From positions 613,382 to 677,381 of the forward strand of contig JAZAQT010000217.1 in NCBI GenBank assembly GCA_036417435.1: a DNA stretch of 64,000 nucleotides. The letters are read 5' to 3'. The position numbers were made by a program, and so were the translations under genes. Origin of the DNA: Inia geoffrensis (Eukaryota > Chordata > Mammalia > Artiodactyla > Iniidae). This document shows positions 47,754 through 61,508 of the stretch, piece after piece. The notes beneath the pieces are model-generated. The model was not told the origin of the DNA, did no database searches, and saw only the letters and a program-made list of their open reading frames with translations. Positions within the stretch are counted from its first letter, which is position 1. Every line of letters starts with the position of its first letter.

Positions 47754-48581
47754 GGGAATGGGGAGGGATTAGGGTACAGGATAGGGCACGACAATGCTTA
47801 AGCGTTAGCGTACGTTTGAGGGCATGAGTTAGTGTTTGTGTACTTGTTAAGATTAGGGCATTGGTTAGGGTAGGGCATCGGAAGTGGGTCAGGTTTAGGG
47901 ATGGGGTTAGGGTTAGGGTTAAGGAATGGGGAGGGATTAGGGTACAATTTAGGGTACGACAACGCTTAAGGTTTAGCGTACGTGTGAGGGCACGAGTTAG
48001 TGTTGGTGTCCTGGTTAAGATTAGGGCACGGGTGAGGGTAAGGCTTCGGGTGAGGGTCAGGGTTAGGATTCGGGTTAGGGTTAGGGTTAAGGAATGCAGA
48101 GGGATTAGGGTACAGCTTAGGGTACGACAGTGCTTAAGGGTTAGCATTCGTGTGAGGGCAAGGGTTAGTGTTAGTGTCCTGGTTAAGATTAGGGCACGGC
48201 TGAGGGTAAGGCTTCAGGTGAGGGTCAGGGTTAGGATTCGGGTTAGGGTTAGGGTTAGGGAATGGGGAGGGATTAGGGTACAGTTTAGGGTAAGACAACG
48301 ATTAAGGGTTAGCGTACGTGTGAGGGCACAAGTTAGTGTTGGTGTCCTGGTTAAGATTAGGGCACGGGTGAGGGTAAGGTTTAGTGTGAGGGTCAAGGAT
48401 AGAATTCGGGTTAGGGTTAGGGTTAGGGAATGGGGAGATATTAGGGCACAGTTTAGGGTACCACAACGCTTAAAGTTTAGCGTACGTGTGAGGTCACTAG
48501 TTAGTGTTAGTGTACTGCTTACGATTAGGGCACGGGTGAGGGTAAGGCCTCGGAAGAGGGTCACGTTAAGGGTTAGGGTTA
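47250..48581 (+). repeat. Complete HOR block A-H with a 156-base H (1332 bases)
   Basis: Starts are 47250, 47418, 47586, 47754, 47922, 48090, 48258 and 48426. H has lost exactly two gggtta words from its end. C has the ccttggaaaag form found elsewhere only at 18701. Confidence 0.9.
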
Positions 48582-50765
48582 GGGAATGGGGATTGATTAG
48601 GGTACAGGTTAGGGTACGGCAATGGCTTAGGGTTGGCGTACGTTAGAGGGCATGGGTTAGTGTTGATGTACTGGTTAAAATTAGGACACGGGTGAGGGTA
48701 AAGTTTCGGGTGAGTGTCATGGATAGGTTTCAGGTTAGGGTTAGGGTTAGGGAATGGAGAGGGATTAGGGTACAGGTTAGTGTACCGCTGCGGTTTAGTG
48801 TTAGCGTACGTTTGAGGGCACGAGTTAGTCTTGGTGTCCTGGTTAAGATTAGGGCACGGGTGAGGGTAAGGCTTCGTGTGAGGGTCAGGGTTAGGATTCG
48901 GGTTAGGGTTAGGGTTAGGGAATGGAGAGGGATTAGGGTACAGGTTAGGGTACGACAATGCTTAAGGGTTAGCGTAAGTGTGAGGGCACGAGTTAGTGTT
49001 GGTGTACTGGTTAAGACAACGGCACCGATGAGGGTAAGGCCTCGGAAAAGGGTCACGTTCAGGGTTTCGCTTAGGGTTAGGGTTAGGGAATGGGGAGGGA
49101 TTAGGGTACAGGATAGGGTACGACGATGCTTAAGGGTTAGCGTACGTTTGAGGGCATGAGTTAGTGTTTGTGTACTGGTTAAGATTAGGGCATTGGTTAG
49201 GGTAGGGCATCGGAAGTGGGTCAGTTTTAGGGATGGGGTTAGGGCTAGGGTTAAGGAATGGGGAGGGATTAGGGTACAATTTAGGGTACGACAACGCTTA
49301 AGGTTTAGCGTACGTGTGAGGGCACGAGTTAGTGTTGGTGTCCTGGTTAAGATTAGGGCACGGCTGAGGGTAAGGCTTCGGGTGAGGGTCAGGTTTAGGA
49401 TTCGGGTTAGGGTTAGGGTTAAGGAATGCAGAGGGATTAGGGTACAGCTTAGGATACGACAGTGCTTAATGGTTAGCGTTCGTGTGAGGGCAAGGGTTAG
49501 TGTTAGTGTCCTGGTTAAGATTAGGGCACGGGTGAGGGTAAGGCTTCAGGTGAGGGTCAGGGTTAGGATTCGGGTTAGGGTTAGGGTTAGGGAATGGGGA
49601 GGGATTAGGGTACAGTTTAGGGTACCACAACGAATAAGGCTTAGCGTACGTGTGAGGGCTCAAGTTAGTGTTGGTGTCCTGGTAAAGATTAGGGCACGGG
49701 CGAGGGTAAGGCTTCGGGTGAGGGTCATGGTTAGGATTCGGGTTAGGGTTAGGGTTAGGGAATGGAGAGGGATTAGGGTACAGGTTAGGGTACGACAATG
49801 CTTAAGCGTTAGCGTAAGTGTGAGGGCACGAGTTAGTGTTGGTGTACTGGTTAAGACAACGGCACCGATGAGGGTAAGGCCTCGGAAAAGGGTCACGTTC
49901 AGGGTTTCGCTTAGGGTTAGGGTTAGGGAATGGGGAGGGATTAGGGTACAGGATAGGGCACGACAATGCTTAAGGGTTAGCGTACGTTTGAGGGCATGAG
50001 TTAGTGTTTGTGTACTGGTTAAGATTAGGGCATTGGTTAGGGTAGGGCATCGGAAGTGGGTCAGGTTTAGGGATGGGGTTAGGGTTAGGGTTAAGGAATG
50101 GGGAGGGATTAGGGTACAATTTAGGGTACGACAACGCTTAAGGTTTAGCGTACGTGTGAGGGCACGAGTTAGTGCTGGTGTCCTGGTTAAGATTAGGGCA
50201 CGGGTGAGGGTAAGGCTTCGGGTGAGGGTCAGGGTTAGGATTCGGGTTAGGGTTAGCGTTAAGGAATGCAGAGGGATTAGGGTACAGCTTAGGGTACGAC
50301 AGTGCTTAAGGGTTAGCGTTCGTGTGAGGGCAAGGGTTAGTGTTAGTGTCCTGGTTAAGATTAGGGCACGGGTGAGGGTAAGGCTTCAGGTGAGGGTCAG
50401 GGTTAGGATTCGGGTTAGGGTTAGGGTTAGGGAATGGGGAGGGATTAGCGTACAGTTTAGGGTACGACAACGATTAAGGGTTAGCGTACGTGTGAGGGCA
50501 CAAGTTAGTGTTGGTGTCCTGGTTAAGATTAGGGCACGGGTGAGGGTAAGGTTTCGGGTGAGGGTCAGGGATAGAATTCGGGTTAGGGTTAGGGTTAGGG
50601 AATGGGGAGATATTAGGGCACAGTTTAGGGTACCACAACGCTTAAGGTTTAGCGTACGTTTGAGGTCATTAGTTAGTGTTAGTGTACTGCTTACGATTAG
50701 GGCACGGGTGAGGGTAAGGCCTCGGAAGAGGGTCACGTTAAGGGTTAGGGTTAGGGTTAGGGTTA
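48582..50765 (+). repeat. Thirteen-monomer block A B C D E F G/E C D E F G H
   Basis: A is at 48582, the G/E hybrid at 49590 and the last H at 50598. It matches 25756-27939 at a distance of 22826 bases. Confidence 0.9.
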
Positions 50766-51437
50766 GGGAATGGGGATTGATTAGGGTACAGGTTAGAGTA
50801 CGGCAATGGCTTACGGTTGGCGTACGTTAGAGGGCATGGGTTAGTGTTGATGTACTCGTTAAAATTAGGACACGGGTGAGGGTAAAGTTTCGGGTGAGTG
50901 TCATGGTTAGGTTTCAGGTTAGGGTTAGGGTTAGGGAATGGAGAGGGATTAGGGTACAGGTTAGGGTACCGCTGCGGGTTAGTGTTAGCGTACGTGTGAG
51001 GGCAAGAGTTAGTCTTGGTGTCCTGGTTAAGATTAGGGCACGGGTGAGGGTAAGGCTTCGGGTGAGGGTCAGGTTTAGGATTCGGGTTAGGGTTAGGATT
51101 AGGGAATGGAGAGGGATTAGGGTACAGGTTAGGGTACGACAATGCTTAAGGGTTAGCGTAAGTGTGAGGGCACGAGTTAGTGTTGGTGTACTGGTTAAGA
51201 CAACGGCACCGATGAGGGTAAGGTTTCGGGTGAGGGTCAGGGATAGAATTCGGGTTAGGGTTAGGGTTAGGGAATGGGGAGATATTAGGGCACAGTTTAG
51301 GGTACCACAACGCTTAAGGTTTAGCGTACGTGTGAGGTCACTAGTTAGTGTTAGTGTACTGCTTACGATTAGGGCACGGGTTAGGGTAAGGCCTCGGAAG
51401 AGGGTCACGTTAAGGGTTAGGGTTAGGGTTAGTGTTA
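50766..51437 (+). repeat. Four-monomer block A B C/G H
   Basis: Starts are 50766, 50934, 51102 and 51270. The C/G switch at 51214-51223 is at the same base as in the left copy. Confidence 0.9.
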
Positions 51438-53115
51438 GGGAATGGGGATTGATTAGGGTACAGGTTAGGGTACGGGAATGGCTTAGGGTTGGCGTACGTT
51501 AGAGGGCATGGGTTAGTGTTGATGTACTGGTTAAAATTAGGACACGGGTGAGGGTAAAGTTTCGGGTGAGTGTCATGGTTAGGTTTCAGGTTAGGGTTAG
51601 GGTTAGGGAATGGAGAGGGATTAGGGTACAGGTTAGGGTACCGCTGCGGTTTAGTGTTAGCGTACGTGTGAGGGCACGAGTTAGTCTTGGTGTCCTGGTT
51701 AAGATTAGGGCACGGGTGAGGGTAAGGCTTCGGGTGAGCTTCAGGGTTAGGATTCGGGTTAGGGTTAGGGTTAGGGAATGGAGAGGGATTAGGGTACAGG
51801 TTAGGGTACGACAATGCTTAAGGGTTAGCGTAAGTGTGAGGGCACGAGTTAGTGTTGGTGTACTGGTTAAGACAACGGCACCGATGAGGGTAAGGCCTCG
51901 GATAAGGGTCACGTTCAGGGTTTCGCTTAGGGTTAGGGTTAGGGAATGGGGAGGGATAGGGTACAGGATAGGGTACGACAATGCTTAAGGGTTAGCGTAC
52001 GTTTGAGGGCATGAGTTAGTGTTTGTGTACTGGTTAAGATTAGGGCATTGGTTAGGGTAGGGCATCGGAAGTGGGTCAGGTTTAGGGATGGGTTAGGGTT
52101 AGGGTTAAGGAATTGGGAGGGATTAGGGTACAATTTATGGTACGACAACGCTTAAGGTTTAGCGTACGTTTGAGGGCACGAGTTAGTGTTGGTGTCCTGG
52201 TTAAGATTAGGGCACGGGTGAGGGTAAGGCTTCAGGTGAAGGTCAGGGTTAGGATTCGGGTTAGGGTTAGGGTTAGGGAATGGGGAGGGATTAGGGTACA
52301 GTTTAGGGTACGACAACGATTAAGGGTTAGCCTACGTGTGAGGGCACAAGTTAGTGTTGGTGTCCTGGTTAAGATTAGGGCACGGGTGAGGGTAAGGCTT
52401 CGGGTGAGGGTCAGGGTTAGGATTCGGGTTAGGGTTAGGGTTAGGGAATGGGGAGGGATTAGGGTACAGTTTAGGGTACGACAACGATTAAGGGTTAGCC
52501 TACGTGTGAGGGCACAAGTTAGTGTTGGTGTCCTGGTTAAGATTAGGGCACGGGTGAGGGTAAGGCTTCAGGTGAGGGTCAGGGTTAGGATTCGGGTTAG
52601 GGTTAGGTTTAAGGAATTCAGAGGGATTAGGGTACAGCTTAGGGTACGACAGTGCTTAAGGGTTAGCGTTCGTGTAAGGGCAAGGGTTAGTGTTAGTGTC
52701 CTGGTTAAGATTAGGGCACGGGTGAGGGTAAGGCTTCAGGTGAGGGTCAGGGTTAGGATTCGGGTTAGGGTTAGGGTTAGGGAATGGGGAGGGATTAGGG
52801 TACAGTTTAGGGTACGACAACGATTAAGGGTTAGCGAACTTGTGAGGGCACAAGTTAGTGTTGGTGTCCTGGTTAAGATTAGGGCACGGGTGAGGGTAAG
52901 GTGTCGGGTGAGGGTCAGGGATAGAATTCGGGTTAGGGTTAGGGTTAGGGAATGGGGAGATATTAGGGCACAGTTTAGGGTACCACAACGCTTAAGGTTT
53001 AGCGTACGTGTGAGGTCACTAGTTAGTGTTAGTGTACTGCTTACGATTAGGGCACGGGTGAGGGTAAGGTCTCGGAAGAGGGTCACGTTAAGGGTTAGGG
53101 TTAGGGTTAGGGTTA
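51438..53115 (+). repeat. Block A B C D E G' G' F G H
   Basis: A is at 51438, D at 51942 with the same two one-base losses as 29116, E at 52108, G' at 52276 and 52444, F 52612, G 52780 and H 52948. There is one G' fewer than in the left copy. Confidence 0.92.
52276..52611 (+). repeat. Two homogenised G' monomers in a row
   Basis: Counterpart of the triplet in the left copy, with gttagcctacgtg at both units. The second ends with gcttcagg rather than gcttcggg. Confidence 0.92.
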
Positions 53116-54123
53116 GGGAATGGGGATTGATTAGGGTACAGGTTAGGGTACGGCAATGGCTTAGGGTTGGCGTTCGTTAGAGGGCATGAGTTAGTGTTGA
53201 TGTACTGGTTAAAATTAGGACACGGGTGAGGGTAAAGTTTCGGGTGAGTGTCATGGTTAGGTTTCAGGTTAGGGTTAGGGTTAGGGAATGGAGAGGGATT
53301 AGGGTAAAAGTTAGGGTACCTCTGCGGTTTAGTGTTAGCGTACGTGTGAGGGCACGAGTTAGTCTTGGTGTCCTGGTTAAGATTAGGGCACGGGTGAGGG
53401 TAAGGCTTCGGGTGAGGGTCAGGGTTAGGATTCGGGTTAGGGTTAGGGTTAGGGAATGGAGAGGGATTAGGGTACAGGTTAGGGTACGACAATGCTTAAG
53501 GGTTAGCGTAAGTGTGAGGGCACAAGTTAGTGTTGGTGTACTGGTTAAGACAACGGCACCGATGAGGGTAAGGCCTCGGAAAAGGGTCACGTTCAGGGTT
53601 TCGTTTAGGGTTAGGGTTAGGGAATGGGGAGGGATTTGGGTACAGGATAGGGTACGACAATGCTTAAGGGTTAGCGTACGTTTGAGGGCATGAGTTAGTG
53701 TTTGTGTACTGGTTAAGAATAGGGCATTGGTTAGGGTAGGGCATCGGAGGTGGGTCAGGTTTAGGGATGGGGTTAGGGTTAGGGTTAAGGAATGGGGAGG
53801 GATTAGGGTACAATTTAGGGTACGACAACGCTTAAGGTTTAGCGTACGTGTGAGGGCACGAGTTAGTGTTGGTGTCCTGGTTAAGATTAGGGCACGGGTG
53901 AGGGTAGGGCTTCGGGTGAGGGTCAGGGTTAGGATTCGGGTTAGGGTTAGGGTTAAGGAATTGGGAGATATTAGGGCACAGTTTAGGGTACCACAACGCT
54001 TAAGGTTTAGCGTACGTGTGAGATCACAAGTTAGTGTTAGTGTACTGCTTACGATTAGGGCACGGGTGAGGGTAAGGCCTCGGAAGAGGGACACGTTAAG
54101 GGTTAGGGTTAGGGTTAGGGTTA
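53116..54123 (+). repeat. Six-monomer block A B C D E H
   Basis: Starts are 53116, 53284, 53452, 53620, 53788 and 53956; counterpart of 30458-31465. Confidence 0.9.
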
Positions 54124-55297
54124 GGGAATGGGGATTGATTAGGGTACAGGTTAGGGTACGGCAATGGCTTAGGGTTGGCGTACGTTAGAGGGCATGGGTT
54201 AGTGTTGATGTACTGGTTAAAATTAGGACACGGGTGAGGGTAAAGTTTCGGATGAGTGTCATGGTTAGGTTTCAGGTTAGGGTTAGGGTTAGGGAATGGA
54301 GAGGGATTAGGGTACAGGTTAGGGTACCGCTGCGGTTTAGTGTTAGCGTACGTTTGAGGGCACGATTTAGTGTTGGTGTCCTGGTTAAGATTAGGGCACG
54401 GGAGAGGGTAAGGATTCGGGTGAGGGTCAGGGTTAGGATTCGGGTTAGGGTTAGGGTTAGGGAATGGAGAGGGATTAGGGTACAGGTTAGGGTACGACAA
54501 TCTTAAGGGTTAGCGTAAGTGTGAGGGCACGAGTTCGTGTTGGTGTACTGGTTAAGACAAGGGCACCGATGAGGGTAAGGCCTCGGAAAAGGGTCACGTT
54601 CAGGGTTCGGTTAGGGTTAGGGTTAGGGAATGGGGAGGGATTAGGGTACAGGATAGGGTACGGCAATGCTTAAGGGTTAGCGTACGTTTGAGGGCATGAG
54701 TTAGTGTTTGTGTACTGGTTAAGATTAGGGCTTTGGTTAGGGTAGGGCATCGGAAGTGGGTCATGTTTAGGGATGGGGTTAGGGTTAGCGTTAAGAAATG
54801 GGGAGGGAGTAGGGTACAATTTAGGGTACGACAACACTTAAGGTTTAGCGTACGTGTGAAGGCATGAGTTAGTGTTGGTGTCCTGGTTAAGATAAGGGCA
54901 CGGGTGAGGGTAAGGCTTCGGGTGAGGGTGAGGGTTCGGATTCGTGTTAGGGTTAGGCTTAAGGAATGCAGAACGATTAGGCTACAGCTCAGGGTACGAC
55001 AGTGCTTAAGGGTTAGCGTTCGTGAGAGGGCAAGGGTTAGTGTTAGTGTCCTGGTTAAGATTAGGGCACGTGTGAGGGTAAGGCTTCAGGTGAGGGTCAG
55101 GGTTAGGATTCGGGTTAGGGTTAGGGTTAGGGAATGGGGAGGGATTAGGGTAGAGTTTAGGGTACGACAACGATTAAGGGTTAGCGTACGTGTGAGGTCA
55201 CTAGTTAGTGTTAGTGTACTGCTTACGATTAGGGCACGGGTGAGGGTAAGGCCTCGGAAGAGGGTCACGTTAAGGGTTAGGGTTAGGGTTAGGGTTA
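54124..55297 (+). repeat. Block A B' C D E F G/H
   Basis: Starts are 54124, 54292, 54460, 54626, 54794, 54962 and 55130. It has the same 1174-base length and one-base losses as 31466-32639. Confidence 0.9.
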
Positions 55298-56806
55298 GGG
55301 AATGGGGATTGATTAGGGTACAGGTTAGGGTACGGCAATGGCTTAGGGTTGGCGTACGTTAGAGGGCATGGGTTAGTGTTGATGTACTGGTTAAAATTAG
55401 GACACGGGTGAGGGTAAAGTTTCGGGTGAGTGTCATGGTTAGGTTTCAGGTTAGAGTTAGGGTTAGGGAATGGAGAGGGATTAGGGTACAGGTTAGGTTA
55501 CCACTGCGGGTTAGTGTTATCGTACGTGTGAGGGCACGAGTTAGTCTTGGTGTCCTGGTTAAGATTAGGGCACGGGTGAGGGTAAGGCTTCGGGTGAGGG
55601 TCAGGGTTAGGATTCGGGTTAGGGTTGGGGTTAGGGAATGGCGAGGGATTAGGGTAAAGGTTAGGGTACGACAATGCTTAAGTGTTAGCGTAAGTGTGAG
55701 GGCACGATTTAGTGTTGGTGTCCTGGTTAAGATTAGGGCACGGGAGAGGGTAAGGATTCGGGTGAGGGTCAGGGTTAGGATTCGGGTTAGGGTTAGGGTT
55801 AGGGAATGGAGAGGGATTAGGGTACAGGTTAGGGTACGACAATCTTAAGGGTTAGCGTAAGTGTGAGGGCACGAGTTCATGTTGGTGTACTGGTTAAGAC
55901 AAGGGCACCGAAGAGGGTAAGGCCTCGGAAAAGGGTCACGTTCAGGGTTCGGTTAGGGTTAGGGTTAGGGAATGGGGAGGGATTAGGGTACAGGATAGGG
56001 TACGGCAATGCTTAAGGGTTAGCGTACGTTTGAGGGCATGAGTTAGTGTTTTTGTACTGGTTAAGATTAGGGCTTTGGTTAGGGTAGGGCATCGGAAGTG
56101 GGTCATGTTTAGGGATGGGGTTAGGGTTAGCGTTAAAAATGGGGAGGGATTCGGGTACAATTTAGGGTACGACAACGCTTAATGTTTAGCGTACGTGTGA
56201 GGGCACGAGTTAGTGTTGGTGTCCTGGTTAAGATTAGGGCACGGGTGAGGGTAAGGCTTCGGGTGAGGGTCAGGGTTAGGATTCGGGTTGGGGTTAGGGT
56301 TAAGGAATGCAGAGGGATTAGGCTACAGCTCAGGGTACGACAGTGCTTAAGGGTTAGCGTTCGTGAGAGGGCAAGGTTTAGTGTTAGTGTCCTGGTTAAG
56401 ATTAGGGCACGGGTGAGGGTAAGGCTTCAGGTGAGAGTCAGGGTTAGGATTCGGGTTAGGGTTAGGGTTAGGGAATGGGGAGGGATTAGGGTACAGTTTA
56501 GGGTACGACAACGATTAAGGGTTAGCGTACGTGTGAGGGCACAAGTTAGTGTTGGTGTCCTGGTTAAGATTAGGGCACGGGTGAGGGTAAGGTTTCGGGT
56601 GAGGGTCAGGGATAGAATTCGGGTTAGGTTTAGTGTTAGGGAATGGCGAGATATTAGGGCACAGTTTAGGGTACCACAACGCTTAAGGTTTAGCGTACGT
56701 GTGAGGTCACTAGTTAGTGTTAATGTACTGCTTACGATTAGGGCACGGGTGAGGGTAAGGCCTCGGAGGAGGGTCACGTTAAGGGTTAGGGTTAGGGTTA
56801 GGGTTA
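55298..56806 (+). repeat. Block A B C/B' C D E F G H
   Basis: Starts are 55298, 55466, 55634, 55802, 55968, 56136, 56303, 56471 and 56639; counterpart of 32640-34148. Confidence 0.9.
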
Positions 56807-57982
56807 GGGAATGGGGATTGATTAGGATACAGGTTAGGGTACGGCAATGGCTTAGGGTTGGCGTACGTTAGAGGGCATGGGTTAGTGTTGATGTACTGGT
56901 TAAAATTAGGACACGGGTGAGGGTAAAGTTTCGGGTGAGTGTCACGGTTAGGTTTCAGGTTAGGGTTAGTGTTAGGGAATGGAGAGGGATTAGGGTACAG
57001 GTTAGGGTACCTCTGCGGTTTAGTGTTAGCGTACGTTTGAGGGCACGAGTTAGGCTTGGTGTCCTGGTTAAGATTAGGGCACGGGTGAGGGTAAGGCTTC
57101 GGGTGAGGGTCAGGGTTAGGATTCGGGTTAGGGTTAGGGTTAGGGAATGGAGAGGGATTAGGGTACAGGTTAGGGTACGACAATGCTTAAGGGTTAGCGT
57201 AAGTGTGAGGGCACAAGTTAGTGTTGGTGTACTGGTTAAGACAACGGCACCGATGAGCGTAAGGCCTCGGAAAAGGGTCACGTTCAGGGTTTCGCTTAGG
57301 GTTAGGGTTAGGGAATGGGGAGGGATTAGGGTACAGGATAGGGTACGACAATGCTTAAGGGTTAGCGTACGTTTGAGGGCATGAGTTAGTGTTTGTGTAC
57401 TGGTTAAGAATAGGGCATTGGTTAGGGTAGGGCATCGGAGGTGGGTCAGGTTTAGGGATGGGGTTAGGGTTAGGGTTAAGGAATGGGGAGGGATTAGGGT
57501 ACTATTAAGGGTACGACAACGCTTAAGGTTTAGCGTACGTGTGAGGGCACGAGTTAGTGTTGGTGTCCTGGTTAAGATTAGGGCACGGATGAGGGTAAGG
57601 CTTCAGGTGAGGGTCAGGGTTAGGATTCCGGTTAGGGTTAGGGTTAGGGAATGGGGAGGGATTAGGGTACAGTTTAGGGTACGACAACGATTAAGGGTTA
57701 GCGTACGTGTGAGGGCACGAGTTAGTGTTGGTGTCCTGGTTAAGATTAGGGCACGGGTGAGGGTAAGGTTTCGGGTGAGGGTCAGGGATAGAATTCGGGT
57801 TAGGGTTAGGGTTAGGGAATGGGGAGATATTAGGGCACAGTTTAGGGTACCACAACGCTTAAGGTTTAGCGTACTTGTGAGGTCACTACTTAGTGTTAGT
57901 GTACTGGTTACGATTAGGGCACGGGTGAGAGTAAGGCCTCGGAAGAGGGTCACATTAAGGGTTAGGGTTAGGGTTAGTGTTA
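56807..57982 (+). repeat. Seven-monomer block A B C D E/F G H
   Basis: Starts are 56807, 56975, 57143, 57311, 57479, 57647 and 57815; counterpart of 34149-35324, including the E/F fusion. Confidence 0.88.
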
Positions 57983-59324
57983 GGGAATGGGGATTGATTA
58001 GGGTACAGGTTATGATATAGCAATGGCTTAGGGTTAGCGTACGTTAGAGGGCATGGGTTAGTGTTGATTTACTGGTTAAAATTAAGACACGGGTGAGGGT
58101 AAAGTTTCGGGTGAGTGTCATGCTTAGGTTTCAGGTTAGGGTTAGGGTTAGGGAATGGAGAGGGATAAGGGTACAGGTTAGGGTACCGCTGCGGTTTAGT
58201 GTTAGCGTACGTGTGAGGGCACAATTTAGTCTTGGTGTCCTGGTTAAGATTAGGGCACGGGTGAAGGTAAGGCTTCGGTTGAGGGTCAGGGTTAGGATTC
58301 GGGTTAGGGTTAGGGTTAGGGAATGGCGAGGGATTAGGGTACAGGTTAGTGTACGACAATGCTTAAGTGTTAGCGTAAGTGTGAGGGCACGATTTAGTGT
58401 TGGTGTCCTGGTTAAGATTAGGGCACGGGAGAGGGTAAGGATTCGGGTGAGGGTCAGGGTTAGGATTCGGGTTAGGGTTAGGGTTAGGGAATGGAGAGGG
58501 ATTAGGGTACAGGTTAGGGTACGACAATCTTAAGGGTTAGCGTAAGTGTGAGGGCACGAGTTCGTGTTGGTGTACTGGTTAAGACAAGGGCACCGATGAG
58601 GGTAAGGCCTCGGAAAAGGGTCACGTTCAGGGTTCGGTTAGGATTAGGGTTAGGGAATGGGGAGGGATTAGGGTACAGGATAGGGTACGGCAATGCTTAA
58701 GGGTTAGCGTACGTTTGAGGGCATGAGTTAGTGTTTGTGTACTGGTTAAGATTAGGGCTTTGGTTAGGGTAGGGCATCGGAAGTGGGTCATGTTTAGGGA
58801 TGGGGTTAGGGTTAGCGTTAAGAAATGGGGAGGGATTAGGGTACAATTTAGGGTACGACAACACTTAAGGTTTAGCGTACGTGTGAAGGCACGTGTTAGT
58901 GTTGGTGTCCTGGTTAAGATAAGGGCACGGGTGAGGGTAAGGCTTCGGGTGAGGGTGAGGGTTCGGATTCGTGTTAGGGTTAGGGTTAAGGAATGCAGAA
59001 CGATTAGGCTACAGCTCAGGGTACGACAGTGCTTAAGGGTTAGCGTTCGTGAGAGGGCAAGGGTTAGTGTTAGTGTCCTGGTTAAGATTAGGGCACGTGT
59101 GAGGGTAAGGCTTCAGGTGAGGGTCAGGGTTAGGATTCGGGTTAGGGTTAGGGTTAGGGAATGGGGAGGGATTAGGGTAGAGTTTAGGGTACGACAACGA
59201 TTAAGGGTTAGCGTACGTGTGAGGTCACTAGTTAGTGTTAGTGTACTGCTTACGATTAGGGCACGGGTGAGGGTAAGGCCTCGGAAGAGGGTCACGTTAA
59301 GGGTTAGGGTTAGGGTTAGGGTTA
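57983..59324 (+). repeat. Block A B C/B' C D E F G/H
   Basis: Starts are 57983, 58151, 58319, 58487, 58653, 58821, 58989 and 59157; counterpart of 35325-36666. Confidence 0.9.
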
Positions 59325-60668
59325 GGGAATGGGGATTGATTAAGGTACAGGTTAGGGTACGGCAATGGCTTAGGGTTGGCGTACGTTAGAGGGCATGGGT
59401 TAGTGTTGATGTACTGGTTAAAATTAGGACACGGGTGAGGGTAAAGTTTCGGGTGAGTGTCATGGTTAGGTTTCAGGTTAGAGTTAGGGTTAGGGAATGG
59501 AGAGGGATTAGGGTACAGGTTAGGTTACCACTGCGGGTTAGTGTTATCGTACGTGTGAGGGCACGAGTTAGTCTTGGTGTCCTGGTTAAGATTAGGGCAC
59601 GGGTGAGGGTAAGGCTTCGGGTGAGGGTCAGGGTTAGGATTCGGGTTAGGGTTAGGGTTAGGGAATGGAGAGGGATTAGGGTAAAGGTTAGGGTACGACA
59701 ATGCTTAAGGGTTAGCGTAAGTGTGAGGGCACGAGTTAGTGTTGGTGTACTGTTTAAGACAACGGCACCGATGAGGGTAAGGCCTCGGAAAAGGGTCACG
59801 TTCAGGGTTTCGCTTAGGGTTAGGGTTAGGGAATGGGGAGGGATTTGGGTACAGGATAGGGTACAACAATGCTTAAGGGTTAGCGTACGTTTGAGGGCAT
59901 GAGTTAGTGTTTGTGTACTGGTTAAGATTAGGGCATTGGTTAGGGTAGGGCATCGGAAGTGGGTCAGGTTTAGGGATGGGGTTAGGGTTAGGGTTAAGGA
60001 ATGGGGAGGGATTAGGGTACAATTTAGGGTACGACAACGCTTAATGTTTAGCGTACGTGTGAGAGCACGAGTTAGTGTTGGTGTCCTGGTTAAGATTAGG
60101 GCACGGGTGAGGGTAAGGCTTCGGGTGAGGGTCAGGGTTAGGATTCGGGTTGGGGTTAGGGTTAAGGAATGCAGAGGGATTAGGCTACAGCTCAGGGTAA
60201 GACAGTGCTTAAGGGTTAGCGTTCGTGAGAGGGCAAGGTTTAGTGTTAGTGTCCTGGTTAAGATTAGGGCACGGGTGAGGGTAAGGCTTCAGGTGAGGGT
60301 CAGGGTTAGGATTCGGGTTAGGGTTAGGGTTAGGGAATGGGGAGGGATTAGGGTACAGTTTAGGGTACGACAACGATTAAGGGTTAGCGTACGTTTGAGG
60401 GCACAAGTTAGTGTTGGTGTCCTGGTTAAGATTAGGGCACGGGTGAGGGTAAGGTTTCGGGTGAGGGTCAGGGATAGAATTCGGGTTAGGTTTAGGATTA
60501 GGGAATGGCGAGATATTAGGGCACAGTTTAGGGTACCACAACGCTTAAGGTTTAGCGTACGTGTGAGGTCACTAGTTAGTGTTAATGTACTGCTTACGAT
60601 TAGGGCACGGGTGAGGGTAAGGCCTCGGAAGAGGGTCACGTTAAGGGTTAGGGTTAGGGTTAGGGTTA
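59325..60668 (+). repeat. Complete HOR block A-H
   Basis: Starts are 59325, 59493, 59661, 59829, 59997, 60165, 60333 and 60501; counterpart of 36667-38010. Confidence 0.92.
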
Positions 60669-61508
60669 GGGAATGGGGATTGATTAGGGTACAGGTTAGG
60701 GTACGGCAATGGCTTAGGGTTGGCGTACGTTAGAGGGCATGGGTTAGTGTTGATGTACTGGTTAAAATTAGGACACGGGTGAGGGTAAAGTTTCGGGTGA
60801 GTGTCATGGTTAGGTTTCAGGTTAGGGTTAGGGTTAGGGAATGGAGAGGGATTACGGTACAGGTTAGGGTACCGCTGCGGTTTAGTGTTAGCGTACGTGT
60901 GAGTGCACGATTTAGTCTTGGAGTCCTGGTTAAGATTAGGGCACGGGTGAGGGTAAGGCTTCGTGTGAGGGTCAGGGTTAGGATTCGGGTTAGGGTTAGG
61001 GTTAGGGAATGGAGAGGGATTATGGTACAGTTTAGGGTACGACAATGCTTAAGGATTAGCGTAAGTGTGAGGGCACGAGTTAGTGTTGGTGTACTGGTTA
61101 AGACAACGGCACCGATGAGGGTAAGGCCTCGGAAAAGGGTCACGTTCAGGGTTTCGCTTAGGGTTAGGGTTAGGGAATGGGGAGGGATTAGGGTACAGGA
61201 TAGGGTACGACAATGCTTAAGGGTTAGCGTACGTTTGAGGGAATGAGTTAGTGTTTATGTACTGGTTAAGAATAGGGCATTGGTTAGGGTAGGGCATCGG
61301 AGGTGGGTCAGGTTTAGGGATGGGATTAGGGTTAGGGTTAAGGAATGGGGAGATATTAGGGCACAGTTTAGGGTACCACAACGCTTAAGGTTTAGCGTAC
61401 GTGAGAGGTCACTAGTTAGTGTTAGTGTACTGCTTACGATTAGGGCACGGGTGAGGGTAAGGCCTCGGAAGAGGGTCACATTAAGGGTTAGGGTTAGGGT
61501 TAGGGTTA
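60669..61508 (+). repeat. Five-monomer block A B C D H
   Basis: Starts are 60669, 60837, 61005, 61173 and 61341. D passes straight to H. Relative to the left copy, 15 monomers (2520 bases) are absent at this point. Confidence 0.9.
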
